Positions 23,101-35,647 of a DNA stretch of 64,000 bases are shown here, piece after piece. The notes beneath the pieces are model-generated. The model worked only from the letters and a program-made list of their open reading frames with translations. It had not been told where the DNA came from and did no database searches. Position 1 is the stretch's first letter. Each line of letters starts with the position of its first letter. Source of the stretch: Cycas panzhihuaensis (Eukaryota > Cycadophyta); assembly GCA_023213395.1 (NCBI GenBank), contig CM041465.1, positions 177,327,741 to 177,391,740 of the forward strand, read 5' to 3'. The translations under genes and the position numbers were made by a program.

Positions 23101-24123
23101 TGGGACGAGCACTAGGAATGGTGGTAAGGTTATGGGTCACGATTGAAGGATTGATTCCCTTTATATCAGGGTAGTCCCATGTAAAAACATCCTGAAACTC
23201 CTAGAACAGAAGGTATACTCCCTTACTTTATCAGGAGAGCATTCTACCCCAATCTTAATTACTTTGCCAGGGATAAGGACTATGTCCTAGATTGCCCCCA
23301 TTCACATGGCATTCCCCTCCTCAAAGTGGAGGGGGGCTCGGTCAATAGGAAGGGATGGAACAGGGGATGAAGTTCAGTCAGCGAGAGAAGACCCAATAGC
23401 CAAGACCTTCTGATAACTAAGCATGTGGTGACTAGAAGGAAGGTTGGGCATCAAGCCCGCTAAGTGCTCAAGCAAGGCTTTATCATTCTCAAAGTAGTCC
23501 ATCCCATAGATGACCACACTTTGAGAAGATGAAGAATGAGGGGAAGTAGAGACAGCGGGATCATGGTGGTCGTCATGCCACTCGATGTTCTTAATAGACT
23601 CCCTAGAAGAGTTAGAAAGAGGTCCCTCGCAAGGGACAAGAGGAGGCTCCCTAACTGCATTACCTATGTGCGACAACGAAAGGGGGGACTCGAGGAGCAC
23701 CTAATCAATAAGGGCAATGACATGAGATACAAGAGTAGAACTAGTTTCTCCAACTATAGGGGTTCCAAAGTGGGATCTGGAATGAAGGGGGTGCCCCCCA
23801 CTCATGCCCAGAAGGGAAATGGGGTGAGGGAGATCCTCGTCCTCGTCATCAGACTCATCGTCACTAAGGATGGCAAAGTACCCGTAACTTCTGACACCAA
23901 TAGGAGTAAACCATGTGAGGTTAGAAGAAGAGGATGAGGGGTCTTCCTCTAAACAAGATGAGTCAGGGGTGTCAATAGAACAAGTAAAGGCATGGGTAGA
24001 AAGCCCTTTATCGCCTTTCGTTTAGCCATGAGATGCTTGACGAGATTGGCGTGGTTGTTTAATAGGAGGAATCTCCTAAGAGATGACTCACATTCACCCT
24101 TCATAAATGAATTTAAGTTGCCC

Positions 24124-24573
24124 CTAGCAAGACGAGCACACGGCTCCCATCTGATCGAGCCATAGGCATCCTAACAACAGATTGTAGTCGATGTCAATGT
24201 CGAGGACTATAATATCAGTGAGGATAGTCTTGTCCTCAAGAGTAAGCAGGATAAACACCAATCCCAATGGTGTCTTTTTGCTACCATCGTAGCCTTGGCA
24301 CCACCATGGAACTGGTTCTAAAGCTGAAATATCCAGCTCTTGTATAACACGCAAGGGCATGGCATTAATAGAAGAACCCTTGTCAACAACGGTTCTTCGT
24401 AAAGTGCAATCGAGAGTATCAATGGTAATAGTGAAAGGGAAGTGCCACTGGCGCTTCCTTTCGCTAGAAGGAGGAAGATCCTTAGGATCAAAGGAAATGA
24501 TGGGTTCACAGCTCGAGGTGACTCCCAAGGCGTGAACAGGCACATCACCTAATCCTAAGGCCTCAAAGAGCAA
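24124..24573 (-). pseudogene. gypsy aspartic protease of inner Tat-like element
   Basis: One open stretch of 149 codons. RRTVVDKGSSINAMP carries the D-x-G-S-S active site of Tat/Athila-type proteases. Later DYNLLLGCLWLDQMGAV matches the conserved YN.LLGR.WL...GAV end. It is among the best preserved frames of the element, and the outer element's copy at 40.4-40.96 kb is clearly related. Confidence 0.8.
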
Positions 24574-25079
24574 TGTGCATTATTTAGGGCAGCTCCTCAA
24601 GATGTCCATTATAGACATTCCGGAAGCCACGGTATGGAGCTCATCAACGACTGAGAAAGACTTCCCCTTTAAAGTGGGTTGGGGAAGGGCCTTTTGAAAA
24701 TCGTAATGACTGGGGTGCATAAGAATGGTCTTGGGGAGTGCAGGGGCTTATGGAAGAGAAGTTTCCAAAAGAGGGTCACGATGAGATGTGGATGAAGAGG
24801 CACCATTCGCCTCTTTGATCGCTTGAGACTGAGTTAAGGCATATAATGGGGTGGTCTCAAGTAACTGAATAACCTTCTTTCCCTTATTCCGGGATCACAA
24901 AGGTGATGGAGTGTGTCAGTTAGGAGAACCCAAGGATGAGGATGAATTCCTTGCGCCCTTCTTTGTGGCTTGAGAAGAGCAAGGTTTAGAAGACCTCCCT
25001 CAGTTCTGGTTATTCTTCTGTTGAGGGTTACGATCGCCTTCCCCATATTTAGGGAAGGGATCTCTATGAATAGGTTGAT

Positions 25080-25990
25080 CTAGGTTGGGTGTAGATGCAT
25101 ATTTTGGAGAAGAATCACATTGTGGGGTAGCCTTAAGATGTTGTGCATGATACTACAAATTGTCATGGAAGTAGTCCCTTTGGATGTAGCACCACTTCTT
25201 CTTAAGGGAATGTTGGGTTTCCTTGCTTGAGAGGACTGGGTGTGACCACCCTTGGAAAGAACGACTTGTGAGGCCTGGTGAACAGGCTTGTTAGAAGTGG
25301 GAGATGAAGGAGGTTGAAGCTTGAGTTCCTTCATCGTACATTCAAATGAACGTATGGCTGAAGTAAGGGGATCTAGAGTCTTCTCAGTGGAATGGGAAGA
25401 AGACCTAGAGGGTTGTTGAGATTTAGTTTCTTTTAGTGGTGGTGGTGCCTCACATCGCTGTGAGGACTTAAGTGCTAAGCACTTTGCGATAGTAGAGTCA
25501 CACATAGTCACCCCCATCTTAAGGACTACTACATGAACTTCTGGGCGAAGGGCATTGACGAAAAGGTCTCTCTTCAACTCCTTAGGCAAAGTAGCCTTAG
25601 TGGAGTGAAGAAGGTCATGGAAACGCTGCACAAAGTCACGATTCATCTCATCATGGCCTTGTTTAAACGACAGAAGAGATTTCATTCCACTCTCAAATGG
25701 GCGAGCCACGTCAAAGTAGTTGACAAACTCATCCATGAGTTGCTTGAATGAGAAGATAGAATGCACAAGTAGGCGATAAAACTATTTAAGGGCATCACCT
25801 TGAAGAGATTGTGGAAATAATTTTATGAGGATGTGGTTGTAAGACTAGTAATCAATGCATGCCATAGAGAAGCTACAAACATACTCCATTGGGTCTTACA
25901 ATGAAGTCACATCGAATTTGGGGACTTCAAGGGGATGAGGTGGTAAATTAGTCCTTAACGCCTCAATGGACAATGGGGTTGACCGATAGT
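25080..25990 (-). pseudogene. gypsy gag (retrotransposon gag domain) of inner Tat-like element
   Basis: 25080-25766 is open for 228 codons: FKQLMDEFVNYFDVARPFES, then MNRDFVQRFHDLL and LKRDLFVNALRP, the typical capsid-like gag core. Upstream to about 25990 the frame continues with PPHPLEVPKFDVTS and FSMACIDY but has stops. The C-terminal part is Ser/Pro/Lys-rich. It forms particle structure and binds RNA. Confidence 0.8.
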
Positions 25991-27330
25991 CCATAAAGGG
26001 TCATACCCTTGACTAGACAATGGGGTCAACAAATGCGAGAAATGATAGTGGGTAGGTTTAGCAGTTCAAAAGGGGATGTTGTCCTCCTACCACTTTGTGA
26101 GGAGGCATGAATCCCACATTCGAGAAAACCTACATGGGAGCGGATAGGTATGGCATATCCATCCCTCCTAGAGAGAGTGCTCCTTATTGAAAAGGAGCTT
26201 ATAGGAAAGTGCCTTGGGAAGGAGGTGGCCCTCCTTGCAAAGGCATGATGTAAGGTGCTATACAAGATGGCGAACAAGATAGGTGAGGAACTGAGTTCTG
26301 CCCATATGAGCTGCCCATGGGTGGTGCGACCCCATAAGGATGCAGAGGGTCCACCACATAAGCAGGTAAGGAATTCCCTTTACCATGCCCCCACAGTTGA
26401 GTAGTGTAACCAGGAGGTAGGTAAAGGGAAGGGTCCTTAGGTTGATATTAGGATTGTATGGGGACAGATCCCACGTGACTAGAAGTAGGAGGACATGTAG
26501 GTCCCCTGGGTCTAGTAGGTGGATAAATGATAGTAAGAGGAGGGCTAGTGGTTTGACTAGCCGGGTGCATGCTTAACTCGATTTGGGAAGACAACATACC
26601 CTGAGTGGTCCCTAAGGTGCATATACCATGGAGAGAAGAAGAAGATGTAAAAGGAAGGCTCATCACGGGTAAGGTAGCTAAATGTGATGAGCGAGGGGAA
26701 GGAGATGTAGAATAAGATAGTACAACACCTCGCAAGACCTCCTTAAACCACCCTGGGCATGGTTGGAGGTGTGCAGCTTAGAAGCATTAACTCAAAGCCT
26801 CCACCACATCAGTGGGAGGGGTATCCGCTCGATCGTATAAGGTAGAAGGAGCCTCATACGAAGCAGGTCTTGTAAGACAGTCCTCATGAGAATCGCCATG
26901 GGAATGGTGAAACTCTAAAGGAGATGTAGGTTCTATTTTATAGGTAGTAGATTAATGAGATTAGGGGTGCGGTTGGTCACTCAGATAATAAATAGGGTCT
27001 TCACTTCCTTAGGCGGACCCTTGGAAGGAAGCGGATGCCTCTAAGAAATTGGGTGCATAGGCGTGGCATGCCTAATCCAAGAGAGATCCCTCCATGATCA
27101 AATTGAGATCTGATGCAGGAAGGGAATGATAAGAAGGCTCTTCTTACAATGGGGGTAGGCCTCGTAAGCAACGTGAGAATCATCACATGCAAGTCCTACC
27201 TATGTATTGGGAGAAGAAGGAACTCAGGTTATGCATGCGTTGGGGGCTGCCCAACAAAAAAAATAAGAAGGAAAGCTACCAAGAGGTAACAACACCAACA
27301 AGAAAGGAAAGAAGACTAATTCCCTTACTA
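25991..27330 (-). other. gag N-terminal/leader region of inner Tat-like element
   Basis: Between the primer site and the gag core are short Pro/Ser-rich minus-strand frames (26026-26277, 26448-26735) that may be gag N-terminal sequence or leader. No domain is recognised. The outer element has matching sequence at 42.35-43.88 kb. Confidence 0.4.
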
Positions 27331-27354
27331 GTGGGTCCCCAGTATGGTCCCCAG
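27331..27354 (-). other. Primer-binding site (Arg-tRNA-like) of inner Tat-like element
   Basis: On the minus strand the bases next to the 5' LTR read CTGGGGACCATACTGGGGAC. This resembles the TGGCGAC...CTGGGGA site that Tat and Ogre elements use with Arg-tRNA (family knowledge, recalled). The outer element has a decayed equivalent at 43886-43909. Confidence 0.6.
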
Positions 27355-28510
27355 TGGAATCACGTCTATGGGGATGGTAACTGCACTTGGCAAAGATTGG
27401 GGCAATCAACAGTAAACACCGAAATAAGAATATAATCCTACAAAGTGGAAGAAACACCGACACAGAGCATTCGTACATTGGAACGCAGGTTTGTGACCTA
27501 AGAATGGTGTACAATTTCCTCAAGGTAGCTTAGGTTCTTGGTTTAAAGGGCAACATATATGTAAGATATCTCAGATAATCCTAAATGATGGAATCCTCCC
27601 ACCCTTGGATGGCTGGAAGGGAAAAGGGAGGCCCAACGAAGGAATAACTACTACAGGAATGCGATGTGGTATAGGTGGAACAACAAGAACTCCTTAGGTC
27701 AACTCACCTAAGCAGGTCTATGAGTGAAGGAGTGGTGGCAAGAGACTTCCTGTCACTACATAAGTGAAGGGATCCAAATCTCGGCAAGGGCAACATGGGT
27801 AGAGTATGTGAATAGGAACGTGAAGAGTGCATGTGAAAGGATGATATAAGTGTGCTTGTTTACTATCACAAAAGAGGAACTTTAAACACTCTCTCACTCT
27901 CTTTTGCTTTTAAAACAAGGAAAAGATAGAAAAAGTATTCTAAACACACTCAAGCATGCAAGCTAGGAAATGCAAAGCTAAGGGACATTTTGCATTCAGG
28001 TGGGAGAAGGGAGGTATAATCCTTATGGTATGCTCCTTCCTGTAAAGGCAACATACAACATGCATATGCAAGGTAAATGTATGCAAGTTGGTTGATTACT
28101 CTTTCCTTTTATGTTATTTATTATGCACGATGATGGACCTAATAATAACAAAGGGAAAGAACTATGAGCAGAGGGAAGGTATATACCTAGGAAGTTGCGT
28201 GGCCAACGAGGATACCTTGTGTGTATGTTGTGCTTTGCTCTCTTGTCCTTATCCGATGTGTTGACATTATCGAAAGGTAGTATTGGTAGGAGCTCCCTTA
28301 CCTTCCCCGCATAAAAGAAAAGAAAGGAAAGAAACTGAAAAGGACAAAAGGAAAATAAAACAACTATGTGAAGGAGTGAAGCAAAAAGGAGAAAGATGGA
28401 GACTTACCCAGATCGAAGTGCCTTTTCCTTTCCACAAATGTTGTGATGAAACCTGTAAACACAAGGTTTTCTTCCCCTTTTTTCAAGGGGCTACTAGAAT
28501 ACCAAGTAGA

Positions 28511-28558
<48 letters not shown>

Positions 28559-30348
28559 AAATGGAGTGCCAAAAGTTGCAAGCAAAGTGCTGGAAATAAT
28601 ACAAGATATTTAACAACACAAGTCGCAACAAGGAATGGGTGTTAATAGTTAGCCTCGGAATGGATAAACCTCTTATGCAAGTACCTTCACACTGCCTTTG
28701 AGCATAAGGACAATAGGTGTAGGTAACCTATATGATAGCTGATAGTGAAAGGAGCAAATACTATAGAAACTAGAAACATTGTAAGTGTCACCAAAATTAT
28801 AGTATGTATCATACACAACACCTAGTGAGGGAGCGACAAGCAAAGGATATAAGACCACTAAGGGGATGAAATACCCTACTAATATGGGGCTCTCAAGGCT
28901 AGAAATAGTGCAGTAAGGGGCTGCATACACTGGTTCCAGGAATAGCCTCCTTTCCAGGGTTGTTCGGTGGCCCAAGGAGGACATAAGGAGGAGAGTAAAG
29001 GAGGAGAAGGGGGATTGCCACTTGGGAAGCTGGACTTGTGGGGTATGGGACCCATCGAGTGCTTCCTTCACTCACACCTTGAGTGGCTCATCTCACAACC
29101 CTCTTAGAGAGACTAGAGTGACAGTGGAAAGAAGATGCAAATATGAAAGGGAAAAAAAAACGCAGGGAACTATCTCCTGCATAAGCTAGGAAGGACTAAA
29201 AATAAAAGATATATAGAAAAGATCTCAACTTTCAAAGGAGTTCTAAGGAAATGACATGAAGAGAAACACAAAGAGCTACCTGCTGGGTGGAGTTTGCAGT
29301 AGGCCTGCCTAAGAGCAACGCAGGATAGGGTAGTCTAGATGCTTGTAGGAGAATCCCTGTAAAATCTGGAGAAGAAACTTGTTATACGCCTGAGAATGCA
29401 AGCTTTGAATAGTGTCTTCGCTTGATGAAGCCCCTTGATGAGATAAGTTCCATGAACTGGAGATGTGGAAGGCAGAGTCCAGGAGATCTCAGCAGATGCA
29501 GGGTGTTTCCTATAGGAGAAAGCTTACAGAGGTGGCAGAAGAGAAGGAGAAAGAGAGTTGTATGAGGTTGTTAAAGAGTATAAGAGGAAGAAATGAGGAG
29601 TTTTTTTAGGCTTTATACTCAACCCTAGCCCTAATCGAGTGATTAGGATTGGGCTGGGACTCGGGTAGCGACTAATCCATGTGGCAATTTTGTGAAAAAT
29701 GTGAAAATTGCCATGGCGGATTAAAAAAAATAGAGATAAACAATCGCATCACAGTAAACTTCGCGGTACCATGGGAAACTTCACAGTACCACAGAATTTA
29801 TTGCAGTGCATGACCATAATCAATAAAAAGGGAAATAAAGGTCTTTGGGGCCCTAGTAGGGGGGTATCCTAGGCCTAAGAGGGGTTGGCCCTCCTATCCA
29901 AGTGGCTAGAGACAGTCCAAGTGGGCAAATGGGCTAGATCGGATAGGGCATTGAAAGGTTGGGCTCCTAAGAAACCTATGGATAAACACAAAATATCGAC
30001 CACTCATAGTGAAATGCTAAGAGCTGTGATAAGGTGACAAAGGTGTGAACGGATCACATAAATCAATCAATGCTTGAGGTGATGTGGAGGTGCAACAGAG
30101 GGTTGTAAGACGTCACGGGGATATAAGCCTCACGGAGAAGTATGTCACGTGGGTCGTCACAGGCTAGAGGCGTGTAGCATGATCAAGCAGCAAGATGCAT
30201 GGCAATCACAAAGATGAGGCACTCAATCATGTAGTGAATTAAGCAATGTTTCAATCTACCTCTTGAAATTACTAAGAAGGGAGATGGAAATATACATGTG
30301 CTTACCTGAGTTGACTCACCCGTATCCATTCCCGGTAGCCGGGAAACA
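27355..30348 (-). repeat. 5' LTR of inner Tat-like element
   Basis: In element orientation it starts TGTTTCCCGGC (30348) and ends GTGATTCCA (27355). Length 2994 bp. It pairs with 13755-16755. Its sequence is colinear including the TA microsatellite. Confidence 0.9.
28514..28556. repeat. (TA)n microsatellite in the right Tat LTR
   Basis: About 21 TA units at the position matching 14916-14959. It creates spurious Tyr-Ile repeat frames on both strands. Confidence 0.95.
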
Positions 30349-30353
30349 CAAAC
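30349..30353. repeat. Target-site duplication, right copy (inner Tat-like element)
   Basis: CAAAC, partner of TAGAC at 13750-13754. The copia integrase frame resumes at the next base. Confidence 0.6.
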
Positions 30354-31120
30354 CAATGCCCATTCCATCATTGAAGCATAAATTATATTATATATCCTTC
30401 ATTGATTATTTTATCAAAAAAGTGTAGGTGGCTTTTCTAACCAAGAAAGATGAGGTATTTGGTGTCTTTAATGATTTTAAAGCTCATATTGAAAAGGAAT
30501 TAGGTTATCAGATTAAGTGTCTCTAAACAAATAATGGTAGAGAATATACCTCTACTAAGTTTGAAACCTATCTAGGAGATAATGGCATCAAGCATTATAC
30601 TATAATAGCAGGCATCCCCCAATAGAATGGAGTTACTAAGCATATGAATAGGTCTATTATGGATATGGATCAAGCTATGTTGGTTTATAAAAATATACTT
30701 ACTTACCTATGGGAAAAAGTAATTTAGACAGTTATTTATTACATGAATGCTGTCAGCCCATCTAAAGGAGGAACTTCTCCTAATGAAAAGTGGACTAGAC
30801 AGGCTCCCATTATCTACCACTTCAAAATATTTGGCTGAACATGTTATGCCCATATACTAGATAGAGATAGAAATTGACTCTAACCTAGGGCACTTAAAGG
30901 CATCTTTGTTGGATACCTTATGGATAAGAAAGGGTACAAAGTTTTTATACCTTTATAGTGGAAGATTATCGTCATCAGAGACGTGGTATTTGTTAAAATA
31001 TAAGAACAATCATTACAATTACACTCAAAAATACCAAACTACCATTATTATGAAGCTACTCAATATGATGTATATATTCTAAAATTTGGGGAGGTAGTCA
31101 TTTAAGACTTACTCAAACTA
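30354..31120 (+). pseudogene. copia integrase, second part (family A)
   Basis: Resumes in frame from 13754 with P-M-P-I-P-S and YYISFIDYF. The core shows VFGVFNDFKAHIEKELGYQI, a TNNGREYTS block (Asp changed to Asn), then GIPQ.NGVTKHMNR where the family has an invariant Glu near NG. The C-terminal part reads KIFG.TCYAHI and KGIFVGYLMDKKGYKVF. Several stops are present. Together with 13540-13754 it makes a full integrase. Confidence 0.85.
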
Positions 31121-32209
31121 TTGGAATCTAATAATAGAGCCATGGAGGATAGTAGTTGTGACTCTGAACTAATGAGTGCACATCATGCACCACCATCCAA
31201 TAACAGTAGAGTTGATAAAGGTAAAGTAGTGGTAGATGGACCATGCTTCCCAGATACGTCAACATCCTCCTCAATAAGCATGCAAAATGATCCTTTTCAG
31301 GATCTAAACAAAGACCATATAGTTGGATATATTGAGACCTCATTCCTAACTCAAGGGTCTCATGAAGGCCACCAGCTAAATAAGGATATATGACTTGATG
31401 AGGTAGGCAAAATTGGCACTGGAAGTGCCTATAGAGCCAAGATATGCAAATCACTTTTCATTGAGTTAGAACCAACAAAACTTCATCTTGTTCTCAATCA
31501 AGAGCCTCTCTCATACTAAGAAGCTATAAAACACATAGCTTGGAGGAATGCCATGAATGAAGAGTATCAATCTCTTGTAAAAAATGGCACATGGGAGCTC
31601 ATTGGCCTAACACTTGGAAGAAAGATGGTTCCAAACAAATGGGTGTATAAAAATAAATACAGATTTGATGGAACCCTAGAAAAATATAAGGCGAGGTTGG
31701 TAGTAAAGGGATTCACACAAAGGGAAGGCATTAACTACACTGAAGTCTTAGCAACTCAACAGAGCTAGAAGATTCACCAGTCCGATATAAAATATATATT
31801 TCTTAATGGTGATCTTGAAGAAGAAATCTGTATGGATCAACCTGAAGGATTCAAGATTACTGGTCTAGAGCATAAGGTGTGCATGCTCAAAAAGTCCTTA
31901 TGCATCCTTAAACAAACCCCTTATGCTTAGTTCACCAAGTTGTCAGAAAGAATGAGGCAACTTAGATAATAGGTTTGTGACTACTAAGATATTGATACAA
32001 CACTGTTCATCAAACACTAAAAAGATAGTCACTTATCTCTTAATCTTTATAAACAATATGCTTATAATGTAATTAGCTAGCTAAAGAAGGAATTAGCTAA
32101 AACATTCAAACTATTTGACCTTGGGTTGATGAAATACTACTTAGAGATTGAAGTCACTCAGAAATATAGCAAAATCTTTCTTTCTCAAGAAAAATACATT
32201 GACAATCTT
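31121..32209 (+). pseudogene. copia integrase-RT linker and reverse transcriptase, first part (family A)
   Basis: 31121-31393 is an open Ser/Asp-rich linker. RT begins near 31530: AMNEEYQSLVKNGTWELI, then KWVYKNKYRFDGTLEKYKAR and LVVKGFTQREGINY. Next come YIFLNGDLEEEICMDQPEGF and a degraded YxDD region; part of the palm between GINY and the FLNGDL block appears shortened. The frame reads EKYIDNL and is cut at 32209 by the chromovirus; it resumes at 38590 (or 38585 with the target copy). Confidence 0.85.
32205..32209. repeat. Target-site duplication, left copy (chromovirus)
   Basis: ATCTT, identical to 38585-38589. A perfect 5-bp duplication flanking the element. Confidence 0.9.
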
Positions 32210-32584
32210 TGAGACGTTTCTTCTCGTTAATACTCTTGAGATAGCAGAGAATTTTAACAATCGCCACAACATCTTCTTATCCAACAATGCAAACAAGTTA
32301 ACCAAGAGTTTCATAGGAACACCAAAGCGCTAAATGATCACTAAAAGATAGAAAGTACCACCGCACAATCTTTATAAAAATGTTTTGTCAAGATAACCAT
32401 CATTTACAATTTATGACCCTTACATAAACAAAATAGGGTCTTATACATGTAATCCTATTAGTGGTCTAAGCAGCCTTACATTCTATTGGACGACAGTGCC
32501 CATGCATATTATTGGCCCACTAGATGGCACATATACAAAGTTCCATAGTGGTTTATATAACTCAGCCGAATAAGTTATGTAACA
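32210..32584 (-). repeat. 3' LTR of chromovirus
   Basis: In element orientation from TGTTACATAAC (32584) to GAAACGTCTCA (32210). It aligns without gaps to 38210-38584. Confidence 0.92.
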
Positions 32585-32601
32585 AGTCCCCTCCCTTAAG
32601 A
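32585..32601 (-). other. Polypurine tract of chromovirus
   Basis: On the minus strand CTTAAGGGAGGGGACT abuts the 3' LTR TG, a standard plus-strand primer. Confidence 0.8.
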
Positions 32602-32800
32602 TGCCAAGTCCTCGAGGTAAGTGAGATGCAGGTGCTTTTTGACAAACTCATCGAACTCCCAAGTTGCTTCGTCAGAGGTGCAGCCTATCCACTGTATCAA
32701 ATATTCTGAAATGGACCAATTCTGGAGACACCATTTTCTGGTAGCTAGGATACATTCTAGAGGTACAGATAAGGTTTGCTCTTCATCCAAAATTAGAAGG
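32596..32800 (-). pseudogene. Chromodomain at the C-terminus of chromovirus pol
   Basis: The open frame reads VPLECILATRKWCLQNWSIS, then EYLIQWIGCTSDEATWEF and FVKKHLHL. The EYLIQW.G....ATWE signature with aromatic residues is the chromodomain of plant chromoviruses. It is thought to steer integration to particular chromatin (family knowledge). It follows the integrase GPY-type tail directly and ends just before the polypurine tract, as usual. The domain is uninterrupted here. Confidence 0.88.
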
Positions 32801-33985
32801 GTTATCTGGGGAGTATGGGTTTTGCTTAGACACTTCTGAAAATAGGAGACATGAAAAACATTATGGATGTTTATGGTGAGGGGAAGGTCGAGAGCATATG
32901 CAACTTCACTAATACGTTTAAGGACTTTATAGGGGCCATAATATCGAGGGCTAAGTTTGTGGTTCTTGTGATGACGAAGGGATTGTTACTTATAAGGTTG
33001 GAGATGAAGAAATACCAGATCTCCAACATTGAAGGACCGATCAGAGCGATGGAGGTCTGCTAATTGTTTCATTTGATTTTGGGCCATAGATAGGTTTTAT
33101 TTAAGGGTGTGGAGAATTTGGTCCATATGCTATAATTTTTGTTGCACTGCTGCCGTACAGAGGTTGGTAGCTAAGGTGTGGTGGGACAGAGGGGGATACC
33201 CATAGAAAGCCAAAAATGGGGACATTCTAATGGCTGAATAGTGTGAGGAGTTGTACCAATACTTAGCTAGAGCTAGCCATGATGTCCATTTAGACTAGTG
33301 ATCAGATGCAAAGCAATGTAAGTAGGTCTCCAGGGTTTTGCTAAGAACCTCAGATTGGCCATCAGTCTGTGGATGGTATGTAGAACTCATGTTGAATGAT
33401 GTACTTGATATGCGGAATAACTCTTATTAAAAGGAGCTAATGAATTTAGGATTATGATTGCATACAATGGTGGGTGGAAAACCATACAAACAAAATATTG
33501 TCTGGATGTAGATGTTAGCGATGTGTGGGGCTTTATAGGTTGTGTGGACGGGTAAGAAGTGGACATATTTTGTCAACCGATCTATGACTACTAAAATGGA
33601 ATCAGATCTAGTAGATGGTGGTAGGCTCGTTATAAAGTCCATGACAATATCTTGCCACTTACCTTGTGGGATATGCAATGGTTGAAGGAGGCCCAGTTGG
33701 GGTTTTGTATCAGCTTTGTTATGTTGGCATGTATCATGTTCTAAGACAAAGGTAAGGATGGTGGATTTCATTTTTGGCTAAAAGAAGTCAGAACAAATCC
33801 TACAGTAAGTTTTATCAAAACCAGAGTGGCCGCCAAGAGGGGAAGAATGATATTCTGATAAAATCCATAGGATAAAAGCTGAGAGAGGATGTACGAATAT
33901 GTGATTTTGGTATAAGAGAAGATTATTATGGATGGACCAATCCTTATAAGTGTGGACCTTATTGGCCCAGTATATAAAATCATGT
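32801..33985 (-). pseudogene. gypsy integrase of chromovirus
   Basis: The N-terminal part near 33800-33870 reads EYHSSPLGGHSGFDKTY (the two His). A long open stretch at 33427-33771 holds C.H...AD.KP, then GKWQDIVMDFITSLPPS with the first Asp, DRLTKYVHFLPV, and IVCNHNPKF, where the second catalytic Asp is Asn. STYHPQTDGQSEVLSKTLE carries the Glu. The tail with YYGPYKVL and NVFHVSYFQKCL leads into the chromodomain. A few stops. Confidence 0.88.
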
Positions 33986-34089
33986 TAGTTTTGGTTAGCC
34001 ATGGCTAAATCCTGTAGCCATGTTAGTTGTGGGGAGGAAATGGCATAAATGATGGGGTCCTCAGTATGACTGGTGTTATCGCCAAGTGT

Positions 34090-35350
34090 AGGCGAAGGCA
34101 ACCTTGAGAGAGCATCTACCACAATGTTATCTTTCCCCTTTTTATATGTGATTGTAAAATCAAAAACTTGGAGGTAATCGACCCATTTCGCCTGCTCTTC
34201 TAAGAGGACTGGTTGATCTAGTAAATGACGAAGGCTATGATGATCAGTGAGGATAGTGAATTTAGAACCGAGTAGATATTATCGCCACTTGTCAACAGCA
34301 TGGAGGATGGCCCGCATTTCTTTTTAAGAGGTAGAAAGTTTACACGCATGATCTTTGAGTTTTTTACTTTCGAAGGCAATGGGGTGGAAGTCTTGCATTA
34401 AGACCACACCTAATCCAAACCCAGAGGCATCACATTCTAATTGGAAAGGCTGAGAAAAGTCAGGGGAGGCTAAGACTGAGGTGGTTGTCATGACCTCCTT
34501 TAAATGGAGGAAGGCCTCATTAGCTGAGGGGGACCATTGGAAGGAATCCTTCCGAAGTAAGTAGGTTAAGGGAGTGGTTAGGGTGCCATAATTTTGAACG
34601 AATCATCGATAAAATCTGGTAAGTCCTAAGAAAGCCTGCAATTGGGTCAGGGTTTTTGGGGTTGGCCAATTAGTGATGACAGAGATTTTATCGGGATCCA
34701 CCTGAACCCCTACAAAGGATATAATATGCCCAAGGTATTGTAATTCAAATTTCCCAAATTCACATTTGGAGAGCTTAGCATACAATTTATTCTCAGCTAG
34801 GATTTAAGGACTCTTTCTAGATGTGGGATGTGGGCCAGTATGTTTGAGCTATAGATAAGAATATCGTCGAAGAAGATAATGATAAATTTTCGTAAGTATA
34901 GGGAGAAGATCTTGTTCATGAGAGCCTGAAAGATGGATGGAGCATTACATAGGCCAAAGGGCATGACCTGGAACTTAAAGTGGCCATGGTGGGTTCAGAA
35001 AGTTGTTTTATGTTGATCCTCTAACAAGATAGGGATTTGATAGTATCCTGACTGTAAATCAAGCTTGATGAAAATTACAACACCATGGATTTTATCTAAC
35101 ATGTCATCGATTCGTGGCATGGGAAACTTATTTTTTATGGTGATTTTATTGAGCACACGATAGTCAACACAAAGTCAGAAAGAGCTATCCTTCTTATGAA
35201 CTAAAATGATGGGTGCCGCATACAGGCTTTTACAAGGTTAGATGATACCCATATCCAACAATTCCCACGTGATTTTTTTGATTTCATTTTTTTGGAAATA
35301 GGAATTTCTATATGGTCGAAGGCTTATCGGGTCATGCAAACTTTGTAACT
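34090..35350 (-). pseudogene. gypsy reverse transcriptase and RNase H of chromovirus
   Basis: RT catalytic box [11 protein letters not shown] lies at about 34845-34875 with both Asp intact. The downstream frame 34603-34785 reads KLSKCEFGKFELQYLGHIIS and LQAFLGLTRFYR, the classic gypsy thumb. RNase H follows with ECDASGFGLGVVL, LTDHHSLRHLL and KGKDNIVVDALSRLP, ending near 34090. These domains copy RNA to DNA and degrade the template. Stops occur in several places, so it is inactive as a polyprotein. Confidence 0.88.
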
Positions 35351-35647
35351 CAATAGTATGGTAAAAGCCTCGATCAGGTGGGGGGCTAGCAGGTAACGAA
35401 GCAAATATAGATTAGTATCAATCTAATACTTGTTGGATATCAGGGTAGATACCCAAGGAGGCCTAGATATGGTTAAGATGAATGATGTATTCGATGTTAC
35501 CGTTGAGTTGGCGGTGCATTCTTGAGGGTGAGATTACTTTGTTTGGGGGGCTTGCATCCCATAAAGTTTATGAGAGTGGCCCATATGATCTTTAAACATA
35601 ATAAAGGGGTTTGTGGGTGAGTTATTGGTGCTATAAGTCCCTAGAGT

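Larger units (their letters stand above)
13755..30348 (-). mobile_element. Inner Tat-like Ty3/gypsy element with extra RNase H and an antisense ORF
   Basis: Minus-strand order is 5' LTR (30348-27355), Arg-tRNA-like primer site, gag, protease, truncated RT, integrase, a region with a plus-strand additional ORF, an archaeal-type RNase H, a polypurine tract, 3' LTR (16755-13755). LTRs are about 3.0 kb with TG...CA ends. Large LTRs, the primer site, an extra RNase H and an additional ORF point to the Tat lineage (established knowledge). The total is 16.6 kb. Most of RT and all of the pol RNase H are deleted. Confidence 0.85.
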
